Shown: piece by piece, positions 38,711-50,235 of the stretch
Layout of the letters: every line of letters starts with the position of its first letter
Position numbering within the stretch: the first letter of the stretch is position 1
Source of the DNA: Neoconidiobolus thromboides FSU 785
Taxonomy: Eukaryota > Entomophthoromycota > Entomophthoromycetes > Entomophthorales > Neoconidiobolaceae
DNA length: 64,000 bases
Direction: 5' to 3'
Assembly (NCBI GenBank): GCA_025603075.1
Contig: MU626349.1
Location: forward strand, 1-64,000
Translations under genes and position numbers: made by a program
The notes under the pieces: model-generated
What the model was told of the DNA's origin: nothing
What the model saw: only the letters and a program-made list of their open reading frames with translations
The model's database searches: none

Positions 38711-38944
38711 ATGTTTAAATCATCAATCCGTCGTATTGTACAAGTCCCAATGGTCAGTGGTAGACGTCTTTATAGCGAAGCCCGTGCCGGAAGTGACTCT
38801 TTTGGTAAAAGAGAAAAGGCTGCTGAAGACCAATATGTTCGTAAACACGAGCAAGAGCAGCTTAAAAAGTTGAGAGAGCAACTTGAAAAGACCCAAAAGG
38901 AAGTTGAAGACCTCGAAAAGAAAATTAATCAAAAAGGAAACTAA
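38711..38944 (+). CDS. INH1: ATP synthase inhibitor factor 1 (IF1/INH1)
   Basis: Single-exon gene for a 77-residue protein. Residues 1-25 ([20 protein letters not shown]) form a mitochondrial presequence. The inhibitory core follows: [20 protein letters not shown], matching the FxKREKAxEDxYxRxxE signature that inserts into F1-ATPase. The rest is a coiled coil ([20 protein letters not shown]). It blocks ATP hydrolysis by the F1Fo enzyme when matrix pH falls. The next gene starts only 91 bases downstream on the same strand. Confidence 0.95.
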   Translation: MFKSSIRRIVQVPMVSGRRLYSEARAGSDSFGKREKAAEDQYVRKHEQEQLKKLREQLEKTQKEVEDLEKKINQKGN

Positions 38945-39035
38945 ACGCTTTTTGTATTAACCACAAGCTTTTTTAATAAAAAATCGTTGTATTTGATTGT
39001 ATTCTTTTTTTACTTTTTTACTTTTTTTTGTTTTT

Positions 39036-39958
39036 ATGGATTTAAATAATATTGAAAGCTTGGCTGAAGAGATTTTAAAACGTTATGATAAGTAATTTTG
39101 GCAGCTTCATTTTAAGTTTACTTTAATATTCATCTAGCTCTAATGACGATGATAGATATATAATTTTAGTTGCTGGTAAATTTTTTATAAACATTTAACA
39201 TTTATTTTATAATAAAGGAATTCCCGGTTCTGGTAAAACGACTTTAGCCAACGATTTAGTCAGTCGAATCAATCAACTTCTTCAAGAAGAAGTCAGTATA
39301 GCCTTACCTATGGACGGTTTTCATTTAACTAAAGAACAATTGTCTCATTTTGAAGTAATGTTTATAAATTTTCATTGAATAAAATTAATTCAGATTAAGG
39401 ATCCTGAAGAAGCATTTAAAAGAAGAGGAGCTCCTTGGACTTTTGATGCTAAAAGTAGTTTACTATACTTAATTTTACTTATTTTACTAATATATAGGTT
39501 TTCACATGTGCTTACAAGAATTAAAGCAGTCTAAAGATACTTTTTATTTTCCTTCCTTTGACCACTCCGTTGGTGATCCTGTAGATAAGGGTATAAAAAT
39601 ATTATCAAGGTAATATCCTTCTTACTTTCGATCAATTTTTAACTATTTTCAAAGTCATAGGCTTATAATTGTTGAAGGAAACTATTTACTTTATGATGGT
39701 CCCATATGGAAAGACTTAAATTTATTAGCCAAATTCACCTTATTTTTAAACTGTCCACTTGGGTTAGCAAAAGAACGTTTGATTAAAAGACATATGGAAG
39801 CTGGCATAGGTAATTTACTTATTGATTGTAGATATAATTAACAATGCAAACTAGAAAATACCTACGAAAACGCTTTGAATAGAGCAACGAATAATGATCT
39901 AAAGAATGCAGAGTTAATCTTGAATAATATTGTTAAGCCTGATAAATTTTTACTTTAA
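39036..39958 (+). CDS. YFH7-like P-loop kinase (phosphoribulokinase/uridine kinase family)
   Basis: Small-molecule kinase of the PRK/uridine-kinase superfamily, closest by eye to yeast Yfh7 and fission-yeast uridine-kinase-like proteins. Introns are short. Motifs: Walker A in LVAGIPGSGKTTLA, the substrate-loop MDGFHLTKEQLSHF, DPEEAFKRRGAPWTFDA, FHMCLQELKQ, FYFPSFDHSVGDPVDKGI, the Walker-B-like LIIVEGNYLLYDG, the lid motif KERLIKRHMEAGI, and C-terminal NRATNNDLKNAELI. The phosphate acceptor is unknown for the family. The stop at 39958 is convergent with the heme lyase gene, 182 bases away. Confidence 0.85.
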
Positions 39959-40140
39959 CTATTAATGTTGAAATAAAATTTAAAAAAATTATTGTACATT
40001 CTAAGCTAATAAATTATTTTAATCTAAATAGGAATACACTTCATGATATTGCTATTAAAGGCTGTGATTGTGATTCAAATTTATTTATAATTACCAATCA
40101 ATAATAATAATAACTACTTTAATCTATAAAAATAAGTGCT

Positions 40141-40927
40141 CTATGAAGAATTATTAAATCTCTGAAAAAATTCAGTAAAAGCTACAGCCAATCTAGATTT
40201 AATGGCACCAAGGGAGTCAATAGCTGGGCGAACATCTAAAACAAACTCTGGGGCATCTTCATGTGGGTTTTCATCTCCTGCATAATAATCGATTACATAT
40301 CTAACTTCTTTACCACATCTATCTACAATCCAATCATGTCTATCAAATGGTTTTGGAGCACTAAAAAAATTAGCTACTATATTTTATAAGTAAGCATAGT
40401 AAGTACCCAAAGAAAGTGGTATAAAACCAAGCTTTTGGTGACATTTCTTTCGGTCTACCACTAAACCTTAATAGCTTAGGATCTGAACAGTCACTAAAAA
40501 ATGCCACATAAAAATATTATAATCAATAAGTAAATTAGTGTTACCAGTTACTTAGTTTCTCCCATTTCAACACTTCATTCCAAGCCCCTTCGTTTAAAAA
40601 GTTATGTATATCAACCATAGTATCAATATGTTCAACTGGAGTTTCCATACCCTTTCTTAATAAAGCGTTATAAAATTGTTGTGGTGAAGGGTATTCCCAA
40701 CGATTGATGTTTCCATTATTTCCTTCTACACTCATTGGGATACTTGATATTTCTCTCTCTGTTGATAATTTTTCTTCATTTTCATTGAGTCTTCTATTAG
40801 GTAAATAAGGCATATTATTAGCAGGGTTCATTCCTAATTCGGCTTTTGACATGGGGCATTTTGATGCATCTACATTTTTAGTTTCTTCCTTTTTATGCAT
40901 TGGACAGGCTGGTGGTGGTGTACTCAT
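40141..40927 (-). CDS. CYC3: Holocytochrome c-type synthase (cytochrome c heme lyase)
   Basis: Attaches heme to apocytochrome c (or c1) in the mitochondrial intermembrane space. Exons on the minus strand: 40927 to about 40549, about 40498-40405, and about 40365-40141. I chose the start at 40927 ([15 protein letters not shown]) because the family begins this way; an in-frame ATG at 41041 would add 38 residues with no family resemblance. Two CPM heme-regulatory motifs occur near the N-terminus (CPMH and KCPMSK). Then [57 protein letters not shown], and the highly conserved [20 protein letters not shown] with the heme-site His, followed by [15 protein letters not shown]. Cyt c versus c1 specificity is not decidable here. 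Confidence 0.95.
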
Positions 40928-41223
40928 CTTTATTCTTTTATATCTAAATTTTTTGATTTCTTGATCAAAGATAAGATCAAACTCAAATTTATTTTCACTA
41001 TTTAAACCAACCATTTTAATGCTCAGCTGTGATGCATCCAATTATCTACTGCCGTTTTGATATTAATTCTTAAGTCATAAATTTAGAAAACAAGAGTTCC
41101 CTATTTTTCGAAGCATATTCAAGTATCCAATGAAATCGATTGTAATTTGTCCACCTATTTTTTCCCCAGCAATAAACTTTAGAACTAAATTACTTGAGTT
41201 ATCTTTTTAATATTTATTAAAAA

Positions 41224-41870
41224 ATGGTAAATTTAGTTATACATAACCTTCGATTTAAACCTAATATAAACGAATAGGCCAATTTAAGCGAAGAACATAT
41301 AGGAGGTAAATTAAAAAGAGAGGATTAAAAAGTTAAGAAGCTAATTCAATTGTAGAAATCCGCGAAGCCTTTTCATTATTTGATAAAACAGGAAATGGGA
41401 CCATTTCCACCTCTTCAGTAGGAGAACTTTTACGTGCTTTATGCCAAAATCCAACCGAATCTGAGCTTAGAGAAATTATTACTGGTTTACCAGATAACAG
41501 TGGTATGGTTGATTTTGAAACATTTTTAACTATTTTACAAAGACCTGGTGGTTTTAAACCGGCTGGTGAAGTCGAAGACTTTGTTCAAGCTTTTCAAGTG
41601 TTTGATAAAGATCGTACCGGTTTTATTTCTGTTGGTGAGCTTAGATATGGTAATAGAGTTTCTTTTTTTGGAATATTTTAGCTTATGTTTTTTAGTTCTT
41701 ACTTCATTGGGTGATAAACTTACCGACGCTGAAGTTGATGAACTTCTAAAGGGCGTAGAGGTTACAAAAGAAGGTCATATTAACTATGAAGGTAGTTTTC
41801 TCATCAATGTTTTTTATTTTTATTTTAATGCAAATTTTTAGATTTTGTTAAAATGCTTCTTAATTCTTAA
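41224..41870 (+). CDS. Essential myosin light chain, CDC4/MLC1 type (EF-hand)
   Basis: EF-hand protein of about 140 residues resembling fission yeast Cdc4, which binds the myosin-II (and V) neck in the cytokinetic ring. Exon 1 appears to be the start codon alone (41224-41226). Exon 2 is 41278-41305, exon 3 41356-41649, exon 4 41695-41791 and exon 5 41842-41870. This gives MANLSEEHIGEIREAFSLFD at the N-terminus. EF-hand loops: FDKTGNGTISTSSV (degenerate) and FDKDRTGFISVGEL, followed by RYVLTSLGDKLTDAEVDELL, the standard light-chain C-lobe. QNPTESELREIITGLP and RPGGFKPAGEVEDFVQAFQV match Cdc4 closely. Calmodulin is excluded because only one loop keeps full calcium ligands. Confidence 0.9.
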
Positions 41871-42418
41871 ATTAATAAAACAGTATTTTTAACCTTTTGA
41901 GTATATACTAATTCTATTCGTGTATATTGACATTAATTTTTATTCAAAATCAATATGTTCCTTTTTCAAATAGTCCAAAATTAATGGATGGTAATTATTT
42001 ATCGGACTATTAATTGTTTATTTAAAAAACATTTTTGATTATATTAAATACATGAACTGTAATTCGGATTTAATTATATTGTACATTTATTAAATAAATT
42101 TTCAAATAGTTTGTTATTCTAGTTCTAATTCTTATTTTTGATAATCATGCTGAATAATTATCTATATTTCATAATATTATATATTAGTTCTTATTTGATT
42201 TATTGATTTCATATAATAAAGCAAATCTGTTATTTGACTCCACAATTGAACATAACCTCAACCTGATCTAATCTATAATAGTCACAAGATTTACGTAAAT
42301 ACTATTGATTGGTTTATTAAACAATTAACTTAAAATAATTAACAAGATTTTAAAAATTATAAAAACAATTGATTTCAACTGTTCTGTTACTTCAAATAAA
42401 GTATTCATTTAAAAGAAA
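41871..42418. other. Intergenic spacer
   Basis: AT-rich; ERV46 promoter region. Nothing else seen. Confidence 0.5.
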
Positions 42419-43919
42419 ATGGGAACTCGAACAAAGTTTAGGGGATTAAGTAGCTTTGATGCTTATGCTAAAACATTAGATGATTTTCGTATAAAGACAA
42501 GTACTGGTGGTACAGGTAAGTGATTATTAGTTTAAAATAAAAATAAAAAGTTAAAATACTAATCAATATCTCCAGTTACTTTATTATCCTTTGGTATTAT
42601 TGTGCTTTTATCATTATATGAGTTTATTGACTATAATACACTTACTTGGAAATGGGAGTTATCTGTAGATAAATCTCGTACAAAAACATTACCCATTCAT
42701 TTTAATATTACTTTTCCAAGGGTACCTTGTTATTGTAAGTGAATAGGCTATTATTTATATTATACTAATATCTATTTTTTATAGTATTATCATTAGACTC
42801 CGTTCAAGCGAATGGGGAATATCAAACCAATCTTGAATCGAATATTTATAAAGTACGTTTAGATAAGGAGGGTAAAGAAGTAGACAAAGAAGCTTTTGGT
42901 AATTTTTTAAATTTGTTCCTTTTTTTCTTTGGAATATTAAATTTATGTAAAAAGATATCAACTCAGATAAATCAAATTCAGATGTACAAAAGGATGCAGT
43001 TACTAAAAAAAGAGGCCCCGATTATTGTGGTTCTTGTTATGGAGCTGGTAGTGAAAAACAGTGCTGTAATACATGTGATGAGATTAAATCCGCTTATACT
43101 AAAAAAGGATGGGAAATGACTAAATTTGAAGATTTTGAGCAAGTAAGTTGTATAAAATTTCAATTTTAATCAAAATCTAATTTAATGATTAATTTTATTT
43201 AAGTGTGTATTTGAAGGCATTACATCTAAAATGAAACAACAACAAGGGGAAGGATGTAATATTCATGGAGAACTTAAAGTTAAAAAAATACCAGGTATAT
43301 TTCATATTGCCTTAGGAGAATCTTTTAATTTTATGGGTATGCATATGCACAGTACATATGGTTCTTCAGCTTATGATTATTCACATACTATTAATCAATT
43401 ATCTTTTGGTGAATTGATTAATGATGTTAAAAATCCATTGGATGGGGAAGTTAACAAAAGAGAAATTGGTAAGAAAAACTTATATAAAATAATTTTATTT
43501 ATTTACCTAAACATTTAAAAGGTCCAATAAAATTTCAATACTTTTTAAATGTAGTAGCTACTCATTTAAATTATTACGATGGAAGAAAAATTGAAACAAA
43601 TCAATATTCAGTAACACAACATGAAGAAGATATGAGTGGAGAAGATACTGCTGGAATACCTGGTAATTTTTGATATGTTAATACATTAAAAAGATAGAAA
43701 AAGAATATTAATTGAATTAATTTAGGTGTATTTTTTAAATTTGAAATTTCTCCTATGTTAGTAAGTGCTTATGAGACCAAAAAAACATTTACTTCATTTC
43801 TTACTTCTTTATGTGCTATTGTGGGTGGTATTTTAACTATTGCTGGTATTATTGATTCTGCTCTTTACAATGCTCAACGTTCAATGCAAAAGAAAATGGA
43901 ATTAGGGAAAGCTTCTTAA
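42419..43919 (+). CDS. ERV46: ERV46/ERGIC3 ER-Golgi cargo receptor
   Basis: Membrane protein of COPII vesicles, partner of Erv41, involved in retrieving ER-resident proteins. Six exons from the ATG at 42419 (MGTRTKFRGLSSFDAYAKTL). Topology as in the family: short cytosolic N-terminus, TM1 (LLSFGIIVLLSLYEFI), a large lumenal domain, and TM2 near the C-terminus (LTSLCAIVGGILTIAGIID). Lumenal landmarks: FNITFPRVPCYLLSLD, the conserved cysteine loop DYCGSCYGAGSEKQCCNTCD, GCNIHGELKVKKIPGIFHIA, and the stretch from SHTINQLSFGE to VVATHLNY. The C-terminal tail ends in MELGKAS without a clear KKXX signal. The stop at 43919 is convergent with eIF3m. Confidence 0.95.
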
Positions 43920-44297
43920 TTATAACAATAAAGTCATTTAGTAATATTTTAAGTTATTGTTATAAGTTATTAAATTAGACATGATTATTGAATTTATTAT
44001 CTATTATTATTATTTTCATTATTTTTTATCATTTTTTATATTATAATATCATTATCATAATAAAATAACGTTTAGCATTAATGATAGTATGCAAAATAAA
44101 AAAGATTTATATTAAATTATAAAACATAATTTAATAAGTTTAATATATTAAAATAGCAACTTTTTTAGAATTTTGTGTATTTACTTAAATTCAAAATATA
44201 TCAAATAAAATAATTATAAAAGGTATATTAATCTTAGCTTCATTTTAATATATCCTATCTACCCAATTTTTATTTTATAAATTCTCATCTCACACTA
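43920..44297. other. Convergent 3' spacer, ERV46 / eIF3m
   Basis: 380 bases of T/A-rich 3' flank; AATAA-type polyadenylation-like stretches are frequent but not individually convincing. Confidence 0.4.
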
Positions 44298-45795
44298 TTA
44301 AGAAGATTCAGTAACTGCATTTGTTTCAGTTTGTTCATTCAAAGTACGTTGATTTAAAGTGGAATTGATATTACTAGTTGCATTATTCACAGTTTTAATC
44401 ACATGCTCTAAAGAAACTTTCCAATTACTCAATTCTAAAAGTAACTTATTCCAATGATCTTGTTCAAATTGACGATAAGTAGAACGAGTAATAGTTACAC
44501 TAGCTTCTAATTGATTCAGTTTAGCTTCAATTAATCCTGCACGAATAACATCAATTATATAAATTTCAATTTCAGTTTCATATCCTTCTAATTTTTCAAT
44601 AAACATACAATCAGCCAATTTGGAATAAGCAATAGGTTGACCTAAATGTTGAGTTCCTAAAGAAGCTACAGTAAGTACTCTAATTTTGTTCAATAAACTA
44701 TCTTGATCTAATTGATGAGTGGAAACTAAATCTTGATGATTGGAGATAAATTCTTTATAACTAGCCACGTCTTTAGATAAAAAAATTTCAGCTAATTGAT
44801 ATAATGGACTTCCATTCAATTTTTTGATGGGTTGAGATAATAATAAGGATTCAAAGTTTAATACTTCAGGTATTTGTAAAGCTTCAACTATTCCAAGTTC
44901 TCCAATTTTTAATATTTCTTCAGTTACTTCAGTTTCGGTTTCAAAAGTATATAAGTAACATAATAAAAATTCAAATGCTTCTTTTCTATTTTTTAAAAAT
45001 CGAAATAAATAAATTATCGAAATAGTAAATAAATCTCTTACCTATAATCAAAATCCTTAAGAGTGTTTGAAAGTAACAAATAAAAAGCCCTAGAACGGGT
45101 AGCATCAATACCCCATTGATGGACCCAAGTTTTAATACTTGATAAAGAAGGTGTCAAACTTTTAACAATTTTGTGTTTTGCTGATAATTTAATTATTCCT
45201 TCAAAAGCAGTACAACGCAAAGTATTGTTCTTTTCGATGGAATTGTAAAGGATTTCTAACCTATTTAGAAATAAAAGTTTAGTTTTTTTTTAAGCATTTG
45301 TATAACGAATCTATCTACTTACATGGCTAATTTAGAATACCCATTCTCATGAGAAGATTCAATTAATGAGTTAACTACATTTTGAATTAATTCAGCTAAT
45401 ATACTATTATCTGCTAACTTAATTTGTGATAATAATAAATTGAAAGCAGCTACAATATCTAATAACAATAATAAAAAAAGTTAAATAATAATAATAATAT
45501 CCTTACTATGAGATTCTACATTTAATAAAGTAGCGGTTTCGAAAGCAAATTTTGTATAAATTTCAGACCAATTTTCACTTGAAATTAAACTTTTTGTAGT
45601 GGAAGTTAAGCTAATTTCACTATCTTCAGTTACTTCTTTAAGTTGGTCAATAAGTGTGGCAAACTCTAAAGCCTATAAAAATAGGTTAATAAAAGGGTAA
45701 TGACGAGGGTTGGTAGTAGGACGTATATTGAAAGGCAATTATAATACCTGATCTTCTTTTGTTCCTTCTACAAATACAGTATTTAATGGATCCAT
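44298..45795 (-). CDS. Translation initiation factor eIF3 subunit m
   Basis: PCI-domain subunit of eIF3. Five or six exons on the minus strand; the ATG at 45795 gives MDPLNTVFVEGTKEDQALEF. The C-terminal exon (44298 to about 44960) carries the PCI/winged-helix part: LLNKIRVLTVASLGTQ, ADCMFIEKLEGYETEIEIYI, IDVIRAGLIEAKLNQLEASV, TITRSTYRQFEQDHWNKLLL, then ELSNWKVSLEHVIKTV. The S-T-x-R-x-F followed by W-x-x-L and N-W-K is characteristic of eIF3m and separates it from the related COP9 subunit 7. The C-terminal tail is Thr/Asn-rich. Divergent from RBM48, with 355 bases between starts. Confidence 0.88.
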
Positions 45796-46150
45796 TTTTT
45801 AACTTTTTTTTTGAATTATAAAATCAAAGTTATTTTTTTTGTTAGATTAATTTTTTTGTTAAATTAATATTATTGATAGAAATCCAAAGGAGAATTTTAT
45901 GGGATTCTTGTTAATTTAGGAACTTGAAATTTTGTTAATTATAAACTGTCATTTATTATAATCGTTAAAGTTGTTTTAGTAAATAATAATAAAAAGGATA
46001 TCAAATTAATCTTTGTTTTATATTTGTTGTTTAAAGTTTATAAATTGGTCATTCATTTCAGCTTTGAAAAATCAAACAGAGTTCTATCTAAAGTATTAAT
46101 TTAAAACAATCACAATGATATTAAACTAACTATTAATTAGTAATAGAATC
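45796..46150. promoter_or_regulatory. Divergent intergenic region eIF3m / RBM48
   Basis: Start codons of the two genes face away from each other; both promoters must lie here. No specific motif recognised. Confidence 0.4.
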
Positions 46151-46808
46151 ATGGACTTAAATCCAGGTAAAAGAATCAATAGAACCGGTTCAAGTCATTT
46201 ATTAACTAACAATTCAGCTATAATTTTAAAAAGATATAAAAAGCAGGACCAACCAAAGTTAATAAGAGCATATACTATTAATGATGAATCAAGGTAAAAA
46301 TTAAAATTACTAAATTATCAAATTTAAATGACAATTTCAATAAATTAAGATATTTACTGATAACTAATGTACCAAAACTTGGAGTTGTTGAAGAACTATT
46401 AGAATTATTACAACAATATGGTAATATTATTGAGTAAGTTTTAATATTAATTGTACTTTAATTAACAATAATAGATTAATAATTATAATGAATACTAATC
46501 AAATTACTCCCAGTTGGTGTCAACTAACTCTCCCCGATATGGAACCTTTTACTGAAATGTTTTGGTTCAAATATGAAACTTTTGAACAAGCTAGGTAAAT
46601 TACTTATTTTATAGAGTTCATAACTTATTGTATATTAATGATGGTGATTATTAGATTAGCTAAAAATAAGTTAGATGATGCTATATTTTATAGTCAGCCA
46701 TTGTGGGTTAGTTATGCGCCACAATATGAAACAATAGAAGACACAAAGTTAAAATTATTAGATAGAATGGAAATGGTCAAAAGGAAAATAAAAGGAAACA
46801 TAGACTAA
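46151..46808 (+). CDS. RBM48: RBM48-like RNA-binding protein (minor spliceosome)
   Basis: Four exons give a protein of about 150 residues. It begins MDLNPGKRINRTGSSHLL, followed by IRAYTINDESRYLLITNVPK, the RBM48 motif 'vYTvn-eSRyLlv-nVP'. Then come GVVEELLELLQQYGNIIELI and EPFTEMFWFKYETFEQARLA (an RRM-like fold with the family's characteristic F-T-E-x-x-x-x-K/Y-x), DDAIFYSQPLWVSYAPQYET and a basic end. The spacing LWVSYAPQYETIEDTKLKLL is diagnostic. In plants and animals RBM48 with ARMC7 stabilises U12-type (minor) spliceosomes. Introns 2 and 3 have ordinary GT-AG ends. Confidence 0.85.
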
Positions 46809-47131
46809 GATCATGGTGTATTTATGTAGTTAAATAATAAAGTATTAATATATGTTAATTAAAGTGATTTCATATCTTATATTATAAGTTTTGTTAAAAA
46901 TATTTGACAGTCCCATTTAGTCTAATAATATTTTAAAAATATAAAGTATAAGATAAAAATTAAAAATGAATAAATAAATAAAACTCAAATAAATTATTTT
47001 ACAATTAAATATACTTTACTTCATTTAATTATTCATCTCAATAATTATATTCAGTATTAATCAATGAAAAATAAACACATATACCATTTCTTTCACTCTC
47101 TCATTAAATAAGTTTCATTAATAAATTAGGT
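46809..47131. other. Convergent 3' spacer, RBM48 / MIS12
   Basis: 320 bases, AT-rich, nothing coding. Confidence 0.5.
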
Positions 47132-48292
47132 TTAATTTTTATCCTCTTTACTTAATCCTAATACTTGATGAATTCTCTAGAATAGAAGATAGAATTAATA
47201 TCTAATATTAATAAATCTAATAAATCTAATATTATTTTACCTTCCAGTCCTTTCCTTTATTTATATTATTAAATTCCAATTCAATACTAAAATTTGAAAA
47301 TGGATTTTGTTTATACATTGGTAATGTTTCCGTTAATGTACTAATTAATGTCTTTTGTAAATAAAGGTCTCTTAAAGTAGGTAAGTTTTCATAATTCAGT
47401 CTTAACAATTTGGATGTTTTCTGATGTTCCGCTTTAATAATGAGAAATTCAGTTATAATTGTTTGAATTAATTCGGAGATTGGTGAATCTAATATAAGAT
47501 TAAGAATGAATTTTAAAGTGTATTAATAATCGTTAATAAAATAATATTGAAATTACCTGAGTTCTTTGAAAATTCCAAATAAATTTGATTAACTGCTGAA
47601 GCATAATAAGTTACTAAAGTTACATATTGATCAATATGATGTTGAATAATCTTTAGTTTAATATTTTTTAATTTAGCCTAATGATAGAGTTTAATTTGTA
47701 TTATTTTTTGGCTATTCTTATTATTATTATTTACCTCAACTAATTTTTTCTTTTCTTCTTCTATTTCTTTTATTAAATTTTCTTCATCTTCAGCAGTCAA
47801 ATTGAAATCCAAACCCTAAAGTAATAGATAATATTAGTTAAAGTAAAAACTAATAATAGTAAAAGTAGTTAAAATTACATTGTAATGAAGCAAAGAAATA
47901 GGCTCATCTTTAGTAAAGTTAAATACAGTATCGATACAATACAATTCAAATACATCAAAAGTGGTATCAACTGCTCCTTCTAATAGTGTATCAATTTGAT
48001 TCATAGACTAAAAATAATGAATGGTATTTAATATTACTTGTTTTACTTCTCTTTTATTATTATTTTATTAAGTTTATTTTACCTCTTCAATATCTTTTGG
48101 ATTTAACATAGTATCATATAATATGTTTTCAAATTTACTTAAGCATAAATACATTTTATCATTAACAGAATTAATCACTTCATCAACAAAATGTAATGGT
48201 ACAAACTCAAAAAACTCAGTTATTAATTGAGCTTTACGTTTGAGTAATTGCTCTGTTTGTATATGTTTAATTGACGTAGTTACTGGATTCAT
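47132..48292 (-). CDS. MTW1: Kinetochore protein MIS12/MTW1
   Basis: Subunit of the MIND/MIS12 complex that links centromeric chromatin to the KNL1 and NDC80 complexes. Six exons on the minus strand, all in frame: ATG at 48292, stop at 47132. The Mis12 signature is in the first exon: LITEFFEFVPLHFVDEVINS followed by VNDKMYLCLSKFENIL, the 'E-x-F-x-F-x-P-x-x-x-x-D-D/E-V-I-N-x-x-N' head. The rest is mostly helical with coiled-coil character (EEENLIKEIEEEKKKLVEAK). About 280 residues, the usual size. Because only the head is well conserved, the call rests mainly on it. Confidence 0.85.
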
Positions 48293-48544
48293 TTATGAAA
48301 TCTTTTGTCTTTATAAACTGATAAAACAGAATAAAACTTTAAAGTGTTGAATTAAAAAATCAAAATGAACAAAAAACATTTTTAAAAAAATTTAAAAGTT
48401 TTTATTAAATTTGTTTTTTTTTAAAACTTATACACTAATAATTAAATTATTTTAAACCAGAAAATAAAATTAAACTTATTAAATTAAATATTTTCTTTTT
48501 TATCCAAATCTTATCGCATTTTATCTTTTGTCCCTGTTATACCC

Positions 48545-49459
48545 TTATATCGCTGTTAATCCATGGACTAACAATACGATTGCCACAGTAATTACAACTG
48601 TAACAAAACAAGCCAGTACTCTATTATATCCTCTCCATTGTAATTCATTTCTATCCCCAGGTTGAATTTTATAAAAAGAACCTACATAAAATAATGGAAA
48701 AAACAAAACTCCTCCACAAAACATTTTAGCACCAAAAGGAATATTAGCTAACTGACCAATTTTTTCTTTAATACTAACATCTTGCTTCATATAGTTATTC
48801 ATTTGATGGTTCTTATCATTGACATTAGTAACATCAGGATAATAAAAACCTTCTTCAACTAATACTCTTTTCTTTGGTATTTGTTGTATTTTTAATGAAG
48901 TATCTGTATCAAAATAAATACTGTTTTCTCTATTTAATTTTTCATCTTTCTTAAGTTTCAACTTATTTGGCTTTCTTAAAAACCCTTGACTAACTTTTTC
49001 TCGAATATCTTTAGGTTTAAAAGGGACTGGAGATACCATAGATAAATTAATAAATTGATCAATAGCAACATTAATATTAGTATTATATTCATCCGTAGAT
49101 AATAAGCTTAAATTACTACTATGTTGACTAAAATCAGAAATAGAAGTATGAATCGAATTACTAAAACTATTTTTATGATTTAATATACGTTCTTCTTTGT
49201 TAATATCCAAGAATTTATTGATAATAGTGGAACTACTGCGTATGGGTAAGGTTTGTGAGACGGATGGATTTGGCGGTAACGTTTCAATTATATAATTGGG
49301 CATATTGTTTCTACTATTACTGTTTTGTGTTATCGTATAGAATGGTTGAGATTGTAATGGATGAGTAGTTAAAGGTAAAGGTCTTTCATTTAAAGTATCA
49401 TTGGAAGTTAATTCCGAATTAGTTGAATTCATATTTGGAGTAATCGTATCTACATCCAT
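48545..49459 (-). CDS. Hypothetical two-TM protein with Ser/Asn-rich N-terminus
   Basis: Single-exon frame of 304 codons on the minus strand. Residues 1 to about 235 are low-complexity and polar, rich in Ser, Thr and Asn, with a basic patch (FLRKPNKLKLKKDEKL). The C-terminal ~70 residues hold two hydrophobic segments: FCGGVLFFPLFYVGSFY and VLACFVTVVITVAIVLLV, separated by a short polar loop (KIQPGDRNELQWRGYN). A 'CGxLFFPL-W/Y-x-GSF' segment near the C-terminus is familiar from uncharacterised fungal membrane proteins, but I can assign no function. Tail-anchored topology is inferred. Shares its 5' flank with the divergent TPC1 gene. Confidence 0.65.
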   Translation of the reverse strand: MDVDTITPNMNSTNSELTSNDTLNERPLPLTTHPLQSQPFYTITQNSNSRNNMPNYIIETLPPNPSVSQTLPIRSSSTIINKFLDINKEERILNHKNSFSNSIHTSISDFSQHSSNLSLLSTDEYNTNINVAIDQFINLSMVSPVPFKPKDIREKVSQGFLRKPNKLKLKKDEKLNRENSIYFDTDTSLKIQQIPKKRVLVEEGFYYPDVTNVNDKNHQMNNYMKQDVSIKEKIGQLANIPFGAKMFCGGVLFFPLFYVGSFYKIQPGDRNELQWRGYNRVLACFVTVVITVAIVLLVHGLTAI

Positions 49460-50235
49460 ATATATAAAAACAGAATCGTATTAATTAATTAAAAATTTGA
49501 ATAATAAAGAAATAAAGATTGTAAGTTTTGTTATGTTTTTGTAATTGAATTTTTTAATAAGGTTAAAATTCAATTTGAAATTATTTTGTTAACTACTCAA
49601 TTCTCTTTTTTGAAATTTTCCGATTAGAGAGTTGAGATTTAAAGACATTCAAATTTTATTGGCTACCTTGAATTTTATTCTTTAATTTAATTTGTTATTT
49701 AATAAAAGTTGGTTTCAAGGGCAATTTTAATTTCAATGGAACTATTAAGCGGGTGGTAAACTTCTATTTTAAGTTGAATAGAAAGTTTATTAAAAATCTA
49801 GTTAATAAAACTAACTATTTAACTAGTATTTTATTAAATATATAAAATGATATTTTTATTAAACTAAATATAAATTGTGGTTTTCTTAATATTTTATATT
49901 ATTTTTTTATTTAGTAATATAGTAGTCATCTTTAGTTAATATAATTATGAAAATAGAGACAATTAATTGTTTTTTAAATAGATAAGGGTACACTAAGGGA
50001 TGATTCTATTGAACCAATAGAAGTCCTTATATTTTTATTTGTTATTCTTATTTTCTTAATAAATTTAAAGTCAATAGAAATGGTTCACTAGAAACTTTAA
50101 AAATCATTTGCCAAATAAATTCCAGTAATTAGAATTATAACTTTGAATGATTGGTTGAATAACAAATATATTAATATAAATATCAATTATTAAATTCAAT
50201 ATAAAATCAAATAAAGATTGAGTTTTATGTTTAAG
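49460..50235. promoter_or_regulatory. Divergent intergenic region, two-TM protein / TPC1
   Basis: 780 bases between opposite starts; AT-rich; no defined motif or relic seen. Confidence 0.4.

Noticed and set aside
39608..39660. U12-type intron in the YFH7-like gene (ATATCCTT after the exon end)
   Set aside because: The ATATCCTT lies three bases downstream of a GT donor that restores the frame; splicing at the AT would create an in-frame stop. Treated as a normal GT-AG intron.
40928..41041. Upstream ATG extending the heme lyase by 38 residues
   Set aside because: The extension has no family resemblance, and the start at 40927 places the CPM motif at the expected distance from the N-terminus.
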